A stretch of 54,963 nucleotides of DNA. It comes from Bacteroidota bacterium (lineage in GTDB: Bacteria > Bacteroidota > Bacteroidia > Chitinophagales > Chitinophagaceae). The notes below the pieces were generated by a model. The model searched no databases, was not told the DNA's origin, and worked only from the letters and a program-made list of their open reading frames with translations. The translations under genes and the position numbers were made by a program. The stretch spans positions 1 to 54,963 of the forward strand of contig JABDGS010000013.1 of the NCBI GenBank assembly GCA_013285915.1, in the 5' to 3' direction. Position 1 is the stretch's first letter, and the number at the start of each line of letters is the position of its first letter. Below are positions 28,694 to 38,133 of this stretch, piece by piece.

Positions 28694-31246
28694 TCATTCT
28701 TCCAATTGCTTCAGGCATTTTTTTAAATCAATGCCTTTGCCTAAAACAGGAGAGAAGATGTCGCCAATTTTACTTAATCGCGCCTGTATGTTTTTTATTG
28801 TGAAATTGGAAGGGTGCAAGCCTGTTTTCACTTCTTTCCAATACAATGGTGTTGAAACTGTGGCACCGGGCTTTGGCCTTACACTGTAAGCGCAGGAAAG
28901 TGTTTGCCCTTTGCGGTTTTGCAAAAAATCAACATATATTTTTTGCCCTCTTTTTGCGAGCGACCTTTCAAGGCTGGTGGTATTTGGCAGTTGTTGTTGT
29001 GTTAAGGTGGCAATAAGGTGTGCAAAATCTTTTACCTGGTCGTAAGTGTATTTGGCGCCCATGGGTATATATACATGCAGCCCTGTGGCGCCACTGGTTT
29101 TGCAATAGCAATCGGCGCCTGCTTTATCCAGTACGGTTTTTACAGCCAGCGCGGTTTCAATCACTTCGTCAAATGTATTTTTTTCAGCGGGGTCAATATC
29201 AATAACCATATAGTTAGGGTTATCAATTTTAACGCTTGTTGAATTCCACGGGTTCATTTCAATACAGCCGAGGTTAGCGATGTACAGCAACGATGCTTTA
29301 TCGTTACACATGATATAATGAATGGTTTTGCTGTTTGATTCAGAAAAAACATCAATCTTTTTAACCCAGGCAGGAGCGTGTTCGCCTGCATCCTTCTGGA
29401 AAAAACCTTCATCCAAAATGCCATTGGGATTGCGTTTCAGCGACATGGGCCTGTTTTTTACGTAGGGTAATATGTAAGGTGCGATGGCTTCATAATAGTC
29501 TATCATATCACCTTTTGTATACCCTTCACCGGGCCAGTATATTTTTGAAAGGTTGCTTAATTGTATAACATGTTTATCTACGGTTATAGATTTGTTCGCG
29601 CCAGATTTTTCACCCCCTTCTGTTGCAGCTACTGTGGTTACTTCACCTTTTTTGGTGCTAACCTTTTTAACAGGTTTTGGCTCTTCGTTTTGCTTTTTCA
29701 CGTCTTTAATGTTTTTATCAATGCGTAATCCTTCATATACAGGGTGCCTCAATGATCCTTCGTCAGTAACTTCGGTAAAGCTAAGTTCGCAAACAAGTTT
29801 TGGCTTTATCCATGTAACAGGCATATTAACTTTAACCTTTGAAGCAAACGGCGATTTTGCAGTTACAAGGGGCTGCATTTTATTCCACAATCCCTGCAGG
29901 CCTTTTTGGTCAAAGCCTGTACCGGTATGCCCCATATATGTTAAAGTGGTACCATCGTATTGGGCTAAAACCAAAGCGCCAAAATACTTTCGGCTATTGC
30001 GTGGCTGGGTATAACCAACAATAATAGCTTCACGGGAATTTTTATTTTTTATCTTAAGCCATTCCTTTGTACGTATGCCACACACATATTCGCTGTTAGC
30101 CTTTTTAGCAATAATGCCTTCGATATTTTTTTTGCGGGCAAGATCAAAAAAATCAATACCGTATTCTTCAATGTGGTCGCAGTAAAGTATAAGGTCGTTA
30201 TTGTTTTGTGCTAATACCTCTTTTAATAGTTCTTTACGCTCAAGCAAAGGCAAATGGCGTATGTCTTTTTTATTAAGAAACAACAGGTCAAAAACATAGT
30301 ATACCAATGGCAGGTCAGTATTATCCTCGTAGCTTTGCAGCTTTTGAAAACTTGGGTTGCCATTTTTATCCAGCAAAACAATTTCGCCATCTAAAACAAC
30401 ATCGGCGTTAATTGTTTTAACGGCATCTGCAATAACTGAATATTTATCAATAAAAGATAAACCATTGCGGCTATACAACTGCAGCTTTTTTTTCTGCCAG
30501 TCCGCAACCGCGCGGTAGCCATCCCATTTTATTTCGTATATCCAGTTCTTATCATCAAAGGGTTTATCTGTAAGCGTGGCCAACATAGGCTTGTAATAGG
30601 TATCAAGCTTTTTTGGTGGCGCTGGCGCAGGCAGAGCGGTTCTCTTTTTAACGGCTGCTACTACTCCTTTTGCGTTCTTTTTTTTTTCACTGGCCTTTAT
30701 GGCAGCGGCAGGTGTGTGTTCTTCGCTGTTATAAACGTCTTCGGCAAACTCATCGCGATGCTTTATCAGTAGCCAGCTGTTATCTTTTTTGCTATCACTT
30801 TTTAAATGGACTAAAACAAATTCGCCTTTAAGCTTTTTGCCTTTGAGTAAAAATTTTATTTCACCTTTATGTATAGCAGCCAACGCCTGTTTTTCTGTAA
30901 TGGGCTGGTGTTTTGCATCAACAGGTACAAAGTTGCCTTTGTCCCAAACTATTACATCACCCGCGCCATAATTGCCTTCCGGTATTTTGCCCTCAAAGTT
31001 TATGTAGCTTACCGGGTGATCTTCCACCATCATGGCAAGCCTTTTATCTTTAGGGTCAAGTGATGGCCCCTTAGGCACCGCCCAGCTTTTAAGCACTCCG
31101 CCAAGCTCCAGCCTGAAATCGTAATGCAGGTGCGATGCATCGTGCCTTTGCACAACAAACCTGTAACCTGCTTTTTTACCTGCCTTGCCTTCGGGTTCGG
31201 ATGTTGCTTTAAAGTTTCTCTTTTTATTATATAACGCCAATGCCAT
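28694..31246 (-). CDS. ligD: ATP-dependent DNA ligase D (PE-ligase-polymerase)
   Basis: The 850-residue NHEJ enzyme has its domains in order 3'-phosphoesterase, ligase and polymerase. The first (about 1-165) shows HYDFRLELGGVLKSWAVPKG and EGNYGAGDVIVWD. The ligase part (about 212-530) has YEIKWDGYRA with adenylated Lys240 and DGEIVLLDKNG. The polymerase/primase part (about 560-840) has MVIDIDPAEKNTFDEV and TSGATGLHVYIPM. It processes and seals double-strand breaks held by Ku. Its start overlaps the Ku stop by one base (TGATG), so the two are translationally coupled. Confidence 0.95.
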   Translation of the reverse strand: MALALYNKKRNFKATSEPEGKAGKKAGYRFVVQRHDASHLHYDFRLELGGVLKSWAVPKGPSLDPKDKRLAMMVEDHPVSYINFEGKIPEGNYGAGDVIVWDKGNFVPVDAKHQPITEKQALAAIHKGEIKFLLKGKKLKGEFVLVHLKSDSKKDNSWLLIKHRDEFAEDVYNSEEHTPAAAIKASEKKKNAKGVVAAVKKRTALPAPAPPKKLDTYYKPMLATLTDKPFDDKNWIYEIKWDGYRAVADWQKKKLQLYSRNGLSFIDKYSVIADAVKTINADVVLDGEIVLLDKNGNPSFQKLQSYEDNTDLPLVYYVFDLLFLNKKDIRHLPLLERKELLKEVLAQNNNDLILYCDHIEEYGIDFFDLARKKNIEGIIAKKANSEYVCGIRTKEWLKIKNKNSREAIIVGYTQPRNSRKYFGALVLAQYDGTTLTYMGHTGTGFDQKGLQGLWNKMQPLVTAKSPFASKVKVNMPVTWIKPKLVCELSFTEVTDEGSLRHPVYEGLRIDKNIKDVKKQNEEPKPVKKVSTKKGEVTTVAATEGGEKSGANKSITVDKHVIQLSNLSKIYWPGEGYTKGDMIDYYEAIAPYILPYVKNRPMSLKRNPNGILDEGFFQKDAGEHAPAWVKKIDVFSESNSKTIHYIMCNDKASLLYIANLGCIEMNPWNSTSVKIDNPNYMVIDIDPAEKNTFDEVIETALAVKTVLDKAGADCYCKTSGATGLHVYIPMGAKYTYDQVKDFAHLIATLTQQQLPNTTSLERSLAKRGQKIYVDFLQNRKGQTLSCAYSVRPKPGATVSTPLYWKEVKTGLHPSNFTIKNIQARLSKIGDIFSPVLGKGIDLKKCLKQLEE

Positions 31247-32022
31247 CAGGATGCTTTTTTGTGGTTAGTTTTTTGCAGGCTTGCCTTAAGCTGCGACATC
31301 AGGTCTTTCGCTGCAGAATGAACAACCTTTAAATGTGGCGTAGCCGGTTTTTTACCTTTTGCCTTTGCTTGTATCAATTTCATAAGTTCATCTGAGTAAG
31401 TGTCTTTATACTTTGATATATCAAAGTCGCCGCTAAGCTGGTTTATAAGTTCAATTGCCATTTTTAATTCAGCGGGCTTACTCGTTGATGCTGGAATGTT
31501 TATATCGTCGGTACTTCTAATTTCCTGTTGAAACCTAATTTTGTTGGCAAGCAGAACATCGCCGTATGGCCGGAGTATGCAAAGATTTTCACGTGTTCTA
31601 AGTACAAAATTACCAAGGGCTGCTTTTTTTGTTTTTTTCAGTGCATCCCGCAATAGTGCGTAAGCTTTTACTCCAGATTTTTCCGGCTCAAGATAATAAG
31701 GTACATCATAGTAAATGCTGTCCACCTCAGCTTCATTTATAAACTCCGCTATCTCAATTAGCTTGCTTTTTTCGGGGCTTGCTTTTTTAAAATCTTCGTC
31801 GGTAAGCACTACATATTTTTCATCAATCTTATAACCCCGTACAATATTCTCCCACGCAACCTCTTTGCCGGTGTTCTCGTTCACTCTTTTAAAGCGAATG
31901 TTACTGTGATCTTTTTTATCCAGCATGTCAAGGTCTAATTCGCTGCCCTGTACAGCACTGTATAGCTTAACTGGTATGTTAACAAGGCCAAAACCAATAG
32001 CACCCGTCCATATCGCTCTCAT
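31246..32022 (-). CDS. ku: Ku protein (bacterial NHEJ DNA-end binding)
   Basis: The 258-residue product starts MRAIWTGAIGFGLVNIPVKL, the classical bacterial Ku N-terminus, and continues with SNIRFKRVNENTGKEVAWEN and YYLEPEKSGVKAYALLRDAL. The core is of normal length, with a short Lys-rich C-terminal extension (HKKAS). Ku homodimers thread on DNA ends and recruit LigD. The gene is directly upstream of ligD with a one-base overlap. It diverges from the META-domain gene. Confidence 0.95.
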   Translation of the reverse strand: MRAIWTGAIGFGLVNIPVKLYSAVQGSELDLDMLDKKDHSNIRFKRVNENTGKEVAWENIVRGYKIDEKYVVLTDEDFKKASPEKSKLIEIAEFINEAEVDSIYYDVPYYLEPEKSGVKAYALLRDALKKTKKAALGNFVLRTRENLCILRPYGDVLLANKIRFQQEIRSTDDINIPASTSKPAELKMAIELINQLSGDFDISKYKDTYSDELMKLIQAKAKGKKPATPHLKVVHSAAKDLMSQLKASLQKTNHKKAS

Positions 32023-32143
32023 AGTAATATTATTTTGTTTAATGTAGGTATCTTAAACTTTATGCCAAAATGCAAACGTTTTGTAAACAAACATTTTCGG
32101 CAACCTAATGGCAGGAAAATTGAGCATTAAGTTAAAAAAATTT

Positions 32144-32596
32144 ATGAAACACCGCATAATATATTTTGTTGTATGTGTAATGGCTGTTTGCAGTTTTACC
32201 GCGGTAAAAAACAACTGCTTTGCACAGAAAGAGGTATTTACTGAGGCTGCAGGTATTGGCGGCACATGGAAATTAATGCCTGTGCTTGCTTCAGACACAG
32301 CTGCAGGTAAGCTGGCAAATCTGCAGTTTGATATGGGTAAGCACAGTTTTACCGGCAGCACGGGATGTAATGCAATGAGTGGTAAATTTAAAATCAGCGG
32401 CGCAATGCTGTCTTTCAGCGAACCTGAAATTACAGGTTCCAACACCTGCCAGGGTTATAATGAAGATGCATTTATGGCAAACCTTATAAAAGTTAACCAC
32501 TTTAAAATTGAGAATGGTGTACTTGAATTAATGGTTGACCAAACTGTGCTTTCAAAATGGGTTAGAAACGAACCTTCTGGCGGTATAAAAACCTGA
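32144..32596 (+). CDS. META-domain (HslJ-like) exported protein
   Basis: The start at 32144 gives a normal signal peptide (MKHRIIYFVVCVMAVCSFTA); the frame opens at 32108. The mature part carries a META/HslJ domain: TWKLMPV, FDMGKHSFTGSTGCNAMSGK, then MLSFSEPEITGSNTCQGYNE. The G.TGCN..SG motif is diagnostic. HslJ-type proteins sit in the periplasm and have been linked to stress or motility, but the molecular role is unknown. It stands alone between divergent Ku and the PfpI gene. Confidence 0.8.
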   Translation: MKHRIIYFVVCVMAVCSFTAVKNNCFAQKEVFTEAAGIGGTWKLMPVLASDTAAGKLANLQFDMGKHSFTGSTGCNAMSGKFKISGAMLSFSEPEITGSNTCQGYNEDAFMANLIKVNHFKIENGVLELMVDQTVLSKWVRNEPSGGIKT

Positions 32597-32716
32597 TAAC
32601 CTGATCTTATAAATAGCCTGATTTTAATTTTCAGTTAATCCCAATTAAATATCCAATTACTAAACCTGTAAGTTGGTTTTTCGCTTTTCTATTTATAAAC
32701 ACTTAAATGTTATGTT

Positions 32717-33271
32717 ATGCAAAACTTAGCAGGAAAAAGAGTTGCAATTTTAACCGAGAATGGGTTTGAAGAGGTTGAATTGACCAGTCCGAAAAAAACA
32801 TTGGAAGAAGCGGGCGCGAAGGTTGACATCGTTTCGCCGCAAAAAGATAAAGTTAAGGCCTGGAACGGCGACAACTGGTCAATCGAACTGCCTGTAGATG
32901 TTACACTTAATGAAGCAGACCCGGAAATTTACGATGCTATTGTGGTGCCAGGTGGCGTTATAAATCCTGACAAAATGAGACGCAATGAAGCTTGTGTGGA
33001 TTTTGTTCAGCATTTTTTTGATAACGGCAAGCCCGTGGCTGCGATATGCCACGGTCCGCAGCTTTTAATTGAGACGGGCATGCTTAAAGGGCGAAGAATG
33101 ACATCATTCCCATCAATTAAGACAGATCTTGAAAATGCGGGCGCGACATGGTACGACAGGGAAGTTATGGTTGATAACGGACTGGTTACCAGCAGAAGCC
33201 CTAAAGACCTGGATGCTTTTAACCGCAAGATGATTGAAGAAATTAAAGAAGGTGTACACGAACATGCCTGA
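32717..33271 (+). CDS. DJ-1/PfpI family protein (deglycase/protease-like)
   Basis: The 184-residue product matches the PfpI type: RVAILTENGFEEVELTSPKK with the Glu of the catalytic site, AIVVPGGVINPD, and PVAAICHGPQLLIETG with the nucleophilic Cys in AICHG, then TSFPSIKTDLENAGATW. Members are reported as glyoxalase or chaperone-type stress proteins. A strong terminator follows (33297-33324). A start at 32717 fits the N-terminal strand. Confidence 0.88.
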   Translation: MQNLAGKRVAILTENGFEEVELTSPKKTLEEAGAKVDIVSPQKDKVKAWNGDNWSIELPVDVTLNEADPEIYDAIVVPGGVINPDKMRRNEACVDFVQHFFDNGKPVAAICHGPQLLIETGMLKGRRMTSFPSIKTDLENAGATWYDREVMVDNGLVTSRSPKDLDAFNRKMIEEIKEGVHEHA

Positions 33272-33296
33272 AGTATTAAATAACAGTTAAACCAAT

Positions 33297-33324
33297 GAAA
33301 AAGCCGCTCTAAAGCGGCTTTTTC
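33297..33324 (+). terminator. Intrinsic terminator after the PfpI gene
   Basis: GAAAAAGCCGCT (33297-33308) and AGCGGCTTTTTC (33313-33324) form a 12-bp stem with a CTAA loop. The 3' arm ends in a T run. It lies 26 bp after the PfpI stop. Confidence 0.85.
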
Positions 33325-33374
33325 ATAAAAGTTGGTAAGCTTTTTTCTTGTAACATAAAAGAAATGAAGATTTT

Positions 33375-33707
33375 ATGAAAAAGAAGATATTGATAATTGA
33401 CGACGAACAGGATTTTGGGTTGCTGTTAAAAGGCTACTTTATTAAAAAGAAATATGATGTACAACTGGCATATACAATTGAGGATGGTATGAAAGCTTTG
33501 GAAGAAACTCGGCCTGATTTTATATTTTTAGATAATAATTTACCTGATGGGCTTGGTTGGGGTAAAACCGAGTTTATTTTAAATCATTATCCTAAAACTC
33601 AAATAAACCTTATAAGCGCTTACCATGTACCAAAAACGAGTACAAACGCCTTTAGAATATTGGAAAAACCGTTAAGTGTGGAGGATTTAAATAGCATATT
33701 TGATTAA
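33375..33707 (+). CDS. Single-domain response regulator (receiver only)
   Basis: The 110-residue product is a bare receiver: KKKILIIDDEQDFGLLLKGY at the start, PDFIFLDNNLPDGLGW with the phospho-accepting Asp, and FRILEKPLS with the conserved Lys-Pro. The NNLPDGLGW and YHVPKTST features are shared with the gene at 40480-40821, so the two are paralogues flanking the kinase cluster. Without an output domain it probably acts as a phosphate relay or sink. It runs opposite to its neighbour (5 bp apart, convergent). Confidence 0.85.
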   Translation: MKKKILIIDDEQDFGLLLKGYFIKKKYDVQLAYTIEDGMKALEETRPDFIFLDNNLPDGLGWGKTEFILNHYPKTQINLISAYHVPKTSTNAFRILEKPLSVEDLNSIFD

Positions 33708-33712
33708 AAACA

Positions 33713-34147
33713 TTAAGCCGGGCTGGCAACAATTTCAATCCAATACTTTCGCAGTAATTCAACAGCGGTAAGCAACGATTCGTATATCGGGGGCTTTAAA
33801 ATATAACTGTTTGCACCAAGTTCATAACAGTTATTTATAACCTGTTGGTTACTGGTGGTTGAAAAAACTATCACTGGTATTTTGCGTAAAATGGGGTGCT
33901 GTTTAATTTCCCGCAAAGCTTCCTGGCCGGTTTTTTTAGGCATGTTTAAATCTAACAAAACAAAAAGCGGTGCAGCAAAATCATTTTGATGCGCTGCAAA
34001 CATATAGTTAAGCAGTTCCTCTCCATTCTCTGTAAATACAAGCTTTTCCGTAAAACCTTTGGCAGCAAAAGCTGTTTGCATAAGTTGCCTGTCATCCTCA
34101 TCATCCTCTGCAATTAAAAGATAGCGATCTTTTTTTAGTATAGCCAT
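33713..34147 (-). CDS. Single-domain response regulator (Rcp1-like)
   Basis: The 144-residue receiver starts MAILKKDRYLLIAEDDEDDR, with the acidic pocket EDDEDD, phospho-Asp in FVLLDLNMPKKTGQEALREI, and VIVFSTTSNQQVINNCYELG with the switch Thr/Ser, then YILKPP. This is the Rcp1-type receiver common in Bacteroidetes next to PAS kinases. The pseudogene at 39958-40393 is of the same type. It probably passes phosphate from a neighbouring kinase. It is the last gene of the minus-strand signalling group, about 110 bp after the DUF72 gene. Confidence 0.85.
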   Translation of the reverse strand: MAILKKDRYLLIAEDDEDDRQLMQTAFAAKGFTEKLVFTENGEELLNYMFAAHQNDFAAPLFVLLDLNMPKKTGQEALREIKQHPILRKIPVIVFSTTSNQQVINNCYELGANSYILKPPIYESLLTAVELLRKYWIEIVASPA

Positions 34148-34259
34148 ATGTTGATTGCAGCTTTTTTACATTTAACTGTAAACCGCCATTAACGGTAATT
34201 CAACTACTTGTGGCGCACAATATAATATAGTTTTCAGTTAATTTTTAATTTAGATCTGG

Positions 34260-35003
34260 TTATTTTTTATCAAGCATTTGTATAAGTTTTTGCCCATTCC
34301 ATATTGCATTGCCAAAATAGTCGTTATTAAAAAAAGCCCAAATTGTGTGTTTTTCTTTTTGCCATTTTTTAAACATTCCTGCAAAATTTGATAAAATTTC
34401 GTCGGTATATGACGAAGCATACAGCTCTTTAGGACCATGAAAGCGTACATATATATTTTTAGCCGTTACAGCTTCTGCGTAAGGAAAACCTACACCCGAT
34501 TGAGAAATAACAAACGCAATATTGTATTTCGTCATCAGCGAAAAACTGTCTGTTTCAAGCCACGTATTGTGGCGGGGTTCAATCGCAAAACTGTATGCTG
34601 TGTAATTTTTTTTCAACAAAATGTAGAAATATTCTGCCACATCGTAATTAAAGGTTAGCGAGGGTGGCAATTGCACAAGTACCGGCCCCATTTTATTTTT
34701 CATCGGTTCAAATACTTTGAAAAAACGTTCTAAAGGCTCTTCGGGCTCCTTTAATCTTTTTATGTGGGTAAGGTAACGGCTCATCTTAGGGCAAAACATA
34801 AAATTGGCGGGCACCTTTGTAACCCATCCTTCCACTGTGCTCCGTAAAGGCAGATGGTAGAAGCTTGAATTTATTTCAGTAATATCAAATGTTTTGGAGA
34901 AATAACCCAACCATTCTGTTGGTTTTAATTCAGGTGGATAAAATAAACCCTTCCAATCTTTATAACTCCAGCCTGATGTACCTATATGAATGTTTTTTAG
35001 CAT
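34260..35003 (-). CDS. DUF72 family protein
   Basis: The 247-residue product matches DUF72 (YecE): HIGTSGWSYKDWKGLFYP at the start, FDITEINSSFYHLPLRSTVE, FMFCPKMSRYLTHIKRL, GPVLVQLPPSLTF and WAFFNNDYFGNAIWNGQKL at the end. The fold is a TIM barrel of unknown function, perhaps an endonuclease-like or sugar-related enzyme. It lies 53 bp after the receiver-PAS-kinase gene and may share its transcript. Confidence 0.85.
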   Translation of the reverse strand: MLKNIHIGTSGWSYKDWKGLFYPPELKPTEWLGYFSKTFDITEINSSFYHLPLRSTVEGWVTKVPANFMFCPKMSRYLTHIKRLKEPEEPLERFFKVFEPMKNKMGPVLVQLPPSLTFNYDVAEYFYILLKKNYTAYSFAIEPRHNTWLETDSFSLMTKYNIAFVISQSGVGFPYAEAVTAKNIYVRFHGPKELYASSYTDEILSNFAGMFKKWQKEKHTIWAFFNNDYFGNAIWNGQKLIQMLDKK

Positions 35004-35056
35004 ACCCTGTTGTTGAACAGCTAACCCAAAAGTTATGCTAAGAGTAAAAAAAGGCC

Positions 35057-36493
35057 TTAGGCGGGGTTAAAAGATATGGTGAAAACTGAGCCCTCACCAA
35101 CTTGGGATTTTACATCAATTAAAGCCTTATGGCTTTGAATTATATTAAGTGTGGCTGCAAGGCCAAGGCCCAGGCCATTACGTTTTGATGTAAAATACGG
35201 TTCAAAAAGTTTTGCAAGGTTTTCTTCGTTAATGCCGCTGCCATTATCGGTTATAACAACCTTGTGGTACCCGTCATCCGCTGCTATTTTTACAGTTAAT
35301 TCACCCTTTTCTTCAATCATTGCTTCAATAGCATTAATGATGATATTAAGAAAGGCTATTTTTAATTTTTCAGCATCTGCCATTATTTTATATTCCCCAT
35401 CGTCATAAAACACATTCAGCTTTATCTTTTTCAGCGTTATCCTGTCTGAGGCAACGGCAAGGGTATCATCTAAAATTTCTTTCAACGACTTTTTATGTAA
35501 AACCATTTCAGCCGGCCCGGATGAGGTTAGCAATTCACTTATAAGCAATGCTATGCGTTTACTGTTACGGTTTACAATATCAAGAAACATTTTTGAATCG
35601 CCGGTAGTATCCTGGTAAAGCTGGTCAACAGCAAGGTTAATATTATTTAATGGGTTTCTAACTTCATGCGCAAGGGTACTTACAAGGCGCCCGGCAGCCC
35701 TTAGCTTTTCAACTTGCAATGTGGCCTTCTCTGCCTTTTTAAGATTAGTAATGTCGTGTATAATGCCCTGTGTATATTTTTCACCGGTTAAATTAACTTC
35801 TGTAGAAAGTGATAATATGCAGTTAACCTTCTCGTTCGTTTTTGTAACCAGTTCAATTTCCCTGTCGTCAACCTCTCCTTTCGATAAAATTTCTTTTCTA
35901 AGCCCCTGCTTATCCAGCTTGTTGGCAAGCAGGTCATACAAACTCATATCAAGCAACGTCTCCCTGTCGTATTCCAGCAGCTCTGTTGCCACGTGATTTA
36001 TATCCCGGAAAATCAGTTCTTCATCAGCCAGGAAAACTATATCTTTCGATCTTTCAAAAATGCTGCGAAACTTCCTTTCATTTGCCTTCAGCCGCTTCAT
36101 TGATGTTGTACGTTCCAGCGAATAACGAATGCACCGCTCAAGCTTCTCTGTATTAAGTTCGCCTTTTACAAGGTAGTCAATGGCCCCTGCCTGCATCGCC
36201 TCTACGTCAATGGCCTGGTTACCTTTGCCGGTAAGCAATATCATAGGTTCCTCGCAATGGTTTTGCAAAGCCTCTTTCATCAGGTCCAACCCGGTTTTAG
36301 CACCAAGCCTGTAATCAATAAAATAAATATCGTATTCCCTGCCACATATCCTTTCCAGCGCGTCTTTATAACGGTAACTCCAGTCAATAACAAAAGCACT
36401 GCCCTTAATTGCTTTTATATATTCACTGGTTAAAAAAAAGTCATCTTCATCATCATCAACTATTAAAACGCGTATGGGTGCTATTAAATTCAT
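35057..36493 (-). CDS. Receiver-PAS-histidine kinase
   Basis: The 478-residue product begins with a receiver (IRVLIVDDDEDDFFLTSEYI, phospho-Asp in YDIYFIDYRLGAKTG). A PAS region follows (RSIFERSKDIVFLADEELIF), then a histidine kinase with H-box LAHEVRNPLNNINLAVDQL, N-box FLNIIINAIEAMIEE, GSGINEENLAKLFEPYFTSK and GLGLGLAA. There is no membrane segment, so it is cytoplasmic. It may receive phosphate on its own receiver and pass it to the NtrC-type protein. It is 16 bp after the PAS kinase gene in an operon of three. Confidence 0.9.
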   Translation of the reverse strand: MNLIAPIRVLIVDDDEDDFFLTSEYIKAIKGSAFVIDWSYRYKDALERICGREYDIYFIDYRLGAKTGLDLMKEALQNHCEEPMILLTGKGNQAIDVEAMQAGAIDYLVKGELNTEKLERCIRYSLERTTSMKRLKANERKFRSIFERSKDIVFLADEELIFRDINHVATELLEYDRETLLDMSLYDLLANKLDKQGLRKEILSKGEVDDREIELVTKTNEKVNCILSLSTEVNLTGEKYTQGIIHDITNLKKAEKATLQVEKLRAAGRLVSTLAHEVRNPLNNINLAVDQLYQDTTGDSKMFLDIVNRNSKRIALLISELLTSSGPAEMVLHKKSLKEILDDTLAVASDRITLKKIKLNVFYDDGEYKIMADAEKLKIAFLNIIINAIEAMIEEKGELTVKIAADDGYHKVVITDNGSGINEENLAKLFEPYFTSKRNGLGLGLAATLNIIQSHKALIDVKSQVGEGSVFTISFNPA

Positions 36494-36509
36494 TTTTAAA
36501 TAAAAACTT

Positions 36510-38120
36510 TTAACCGTTTGTCTCTGGCAATATTACTGTAAAAATCGCCCCGTTACCAATTTGACTAACCGCGAAAAGTTTGCCATGGTGGTTTTCTGCG
36601 ATCTTTTTGCAAATAGCTAACCCGATACCAGCGCCGGGATATTCTGATTTGCCATGCAGGCGCTGAAATATCTGGAATATTTTTTCTGCATATTCCTGTT
36701 CAAAGCCAATGCCATTATCCCGTATGCTTATGCCATAATATGTTATATTTTTTTGCAGGTAATAATTGTCCTTCTCTGCATCGGTAAGCTTTACACAACT
36801 AATGCCTACAACTGGTGCAGCATCGGGCCTTCTGAATTTTATTGCGTTTAAAATAATGTTGCTGAACAATTGTTTTATTTGCGATGGTATTACCGGCAAT
36901 ACCGGCAAAATTTGCTTATTAACTGTGGCGCGGCTTTCATCAAGCTGCAGCTCTATTTCAGTAAGCACTTCATCCATCAAAACATTTAGATCTGTGGTTA
37001 TGTATTCAACCGCTTTTAACGTTAACCGGGAAAAATTAAGCAGGTTTTCAATAAGTGCACGCATATTGGCAGTAGCCGAAAGCATGCGTGTTATATAAGC
37101 CTTACCGTCATCACCCAACTCATTTTCAAATTTTGCCTTTAACCTTTCGCTAAATGTAGCTATTTTCCTAAGCGGCTCCTGCAGGTCGTGCGATGCTACA
37201 TACGCAAACTCTTCCAGCTCTTTGTTTGAGCGTTCCAGTTCAATTAACTTCTTCTCAAACTGCCTTTCATATTCTTTTAGCCGGCTTATGTTTTTTGTTG
37301 CGCCTATTACTTTTACAGCACTGCCATCGCTTTGCCGTATTATTTTTCCGTACGTTTCAAGTCTTTTCTTTACCCCGTTTTTCGCAGTTATAGTTTCCTC
37401 ACGTATAAATTTATCAGTACTGCTTAAAAATTCAGTCCAGTTTTTTATTGTTCGTTCTGTTTCTTCATCTGAAAAATGGGAAAAATATAATTCCGCGGAT
37501 GGCTCCGGCAACAACTCTGTTTGCGGGTCGTATCCAAAAAGCCAGTACATACCATCACTCCAGCTTATTTTACCTGTTGTTAAATCAACCTCCCAGTAGC
37601 CACTTTCAAGAAACTGTTCTTTTTCAAGCCTCATTTGCAACTCTTCAATTTCATTGGTGTGGTCATTTTTAGCCCGTATTTCTTCTTCGGCTTTAATAGT
37701 ATGGCTAATGTCTTCGGCAGTAAATAAAAATTGCTGTTCACTTTCTCCCTGTTTAAGTAAACAGCCGCTTGTTTTAAAATATTTGCTGTAACCCTGTTTA
37801 TGGTTTAAACGGCTTTGGTAGGTAATAGTTTCATCATCTTTAAGCAAGTAAAGTTTTGCCATCTCAAGGGTGGCTGTTGCTGCATCATCTTTATGTACAA
37901 CATTTTTTAAATAACTATCCCAGGTATCAACTTCTTCAACTTCAAAGCCCAAAATTTCGGTAACCTTATTATTTAAATAGTGTACCTTTTTTGTAGCTGC
38001 ATCGTATGTGTAAATTATAAGTGGAACTAGTGCGCTTATTTTTTCCAGCATGTGTGTGCAGCCATCGTCAACAGGTATTTTAGTGTAACTTAAGGCTGGG
38101 TTTTCTGCTGGGGTATTCAT
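36510..38120 (-). CDS. PAS-domain histidine kinase
   Basis: The 536-residue product has two PAS domains (about 25-145 and 175-290, the second with SDGMYWLFGYDPQTELLPE) and a coiled-coil linker. A HisKA H-box SHDLQEPLRKIATFSERL and an ATPase part (N-box FSNIILNAIKF, DNGIGFEQEYAEKIFQIF, GAGIGLAI) follow. It is a soluble sensor kinase of the type common in Bacteroidetes. It lies 13 bp after the NtrC-type gene and so probably phosphorylates that activator or the receivers nearby. Confidence 0.9.
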   Translation of the reverse strand: MNTPAENPALSYTKIPVDDGCTHMLEKISALVPLIIYTYDAATKKVHYLNNKVTEILGFEVEEVDTWDSYLKNVVHKDDAATATLEMAKLYLLKDDETITYQSRLNHKQGYSKYFKTSGCLLKQGESEQQFLFTAEDISHTIKAEEEIRAKNDHTNEIEELQMRLEKEQFLESGYWEVDLTTGKISWSDGMYWLFGYDPQTELLPEPSAELYFSHFSDEETERTIKNWTEFLSSTDKFIREETITAKNGVKKRLETYGKIIRQSDGSAVKVIGATKNISRLKEYERQFEKKLIELERSNKELEEFAYVASHDLQEPLRKIATFSERLKAKFENELGDDGKAYITRMLSATANMRALIENLLNFSRLTLKAVEYITTDLNVLMDEVLTEIELQLDESRATVNKQILPVLPVIPSQIKQLFSNIILNAIKFRRPDAAPVVGISCVKLTDAEKDNYYLQKNITYYGISIRDNGIGFEQEYAEKIFQIFQRLHGKSEYPGAGIGLAICKKIAENHHGKLFAVSQIGNGAIFTVILPETNG

Positions 38121-38133
38121 GCGGCAGCATTAA

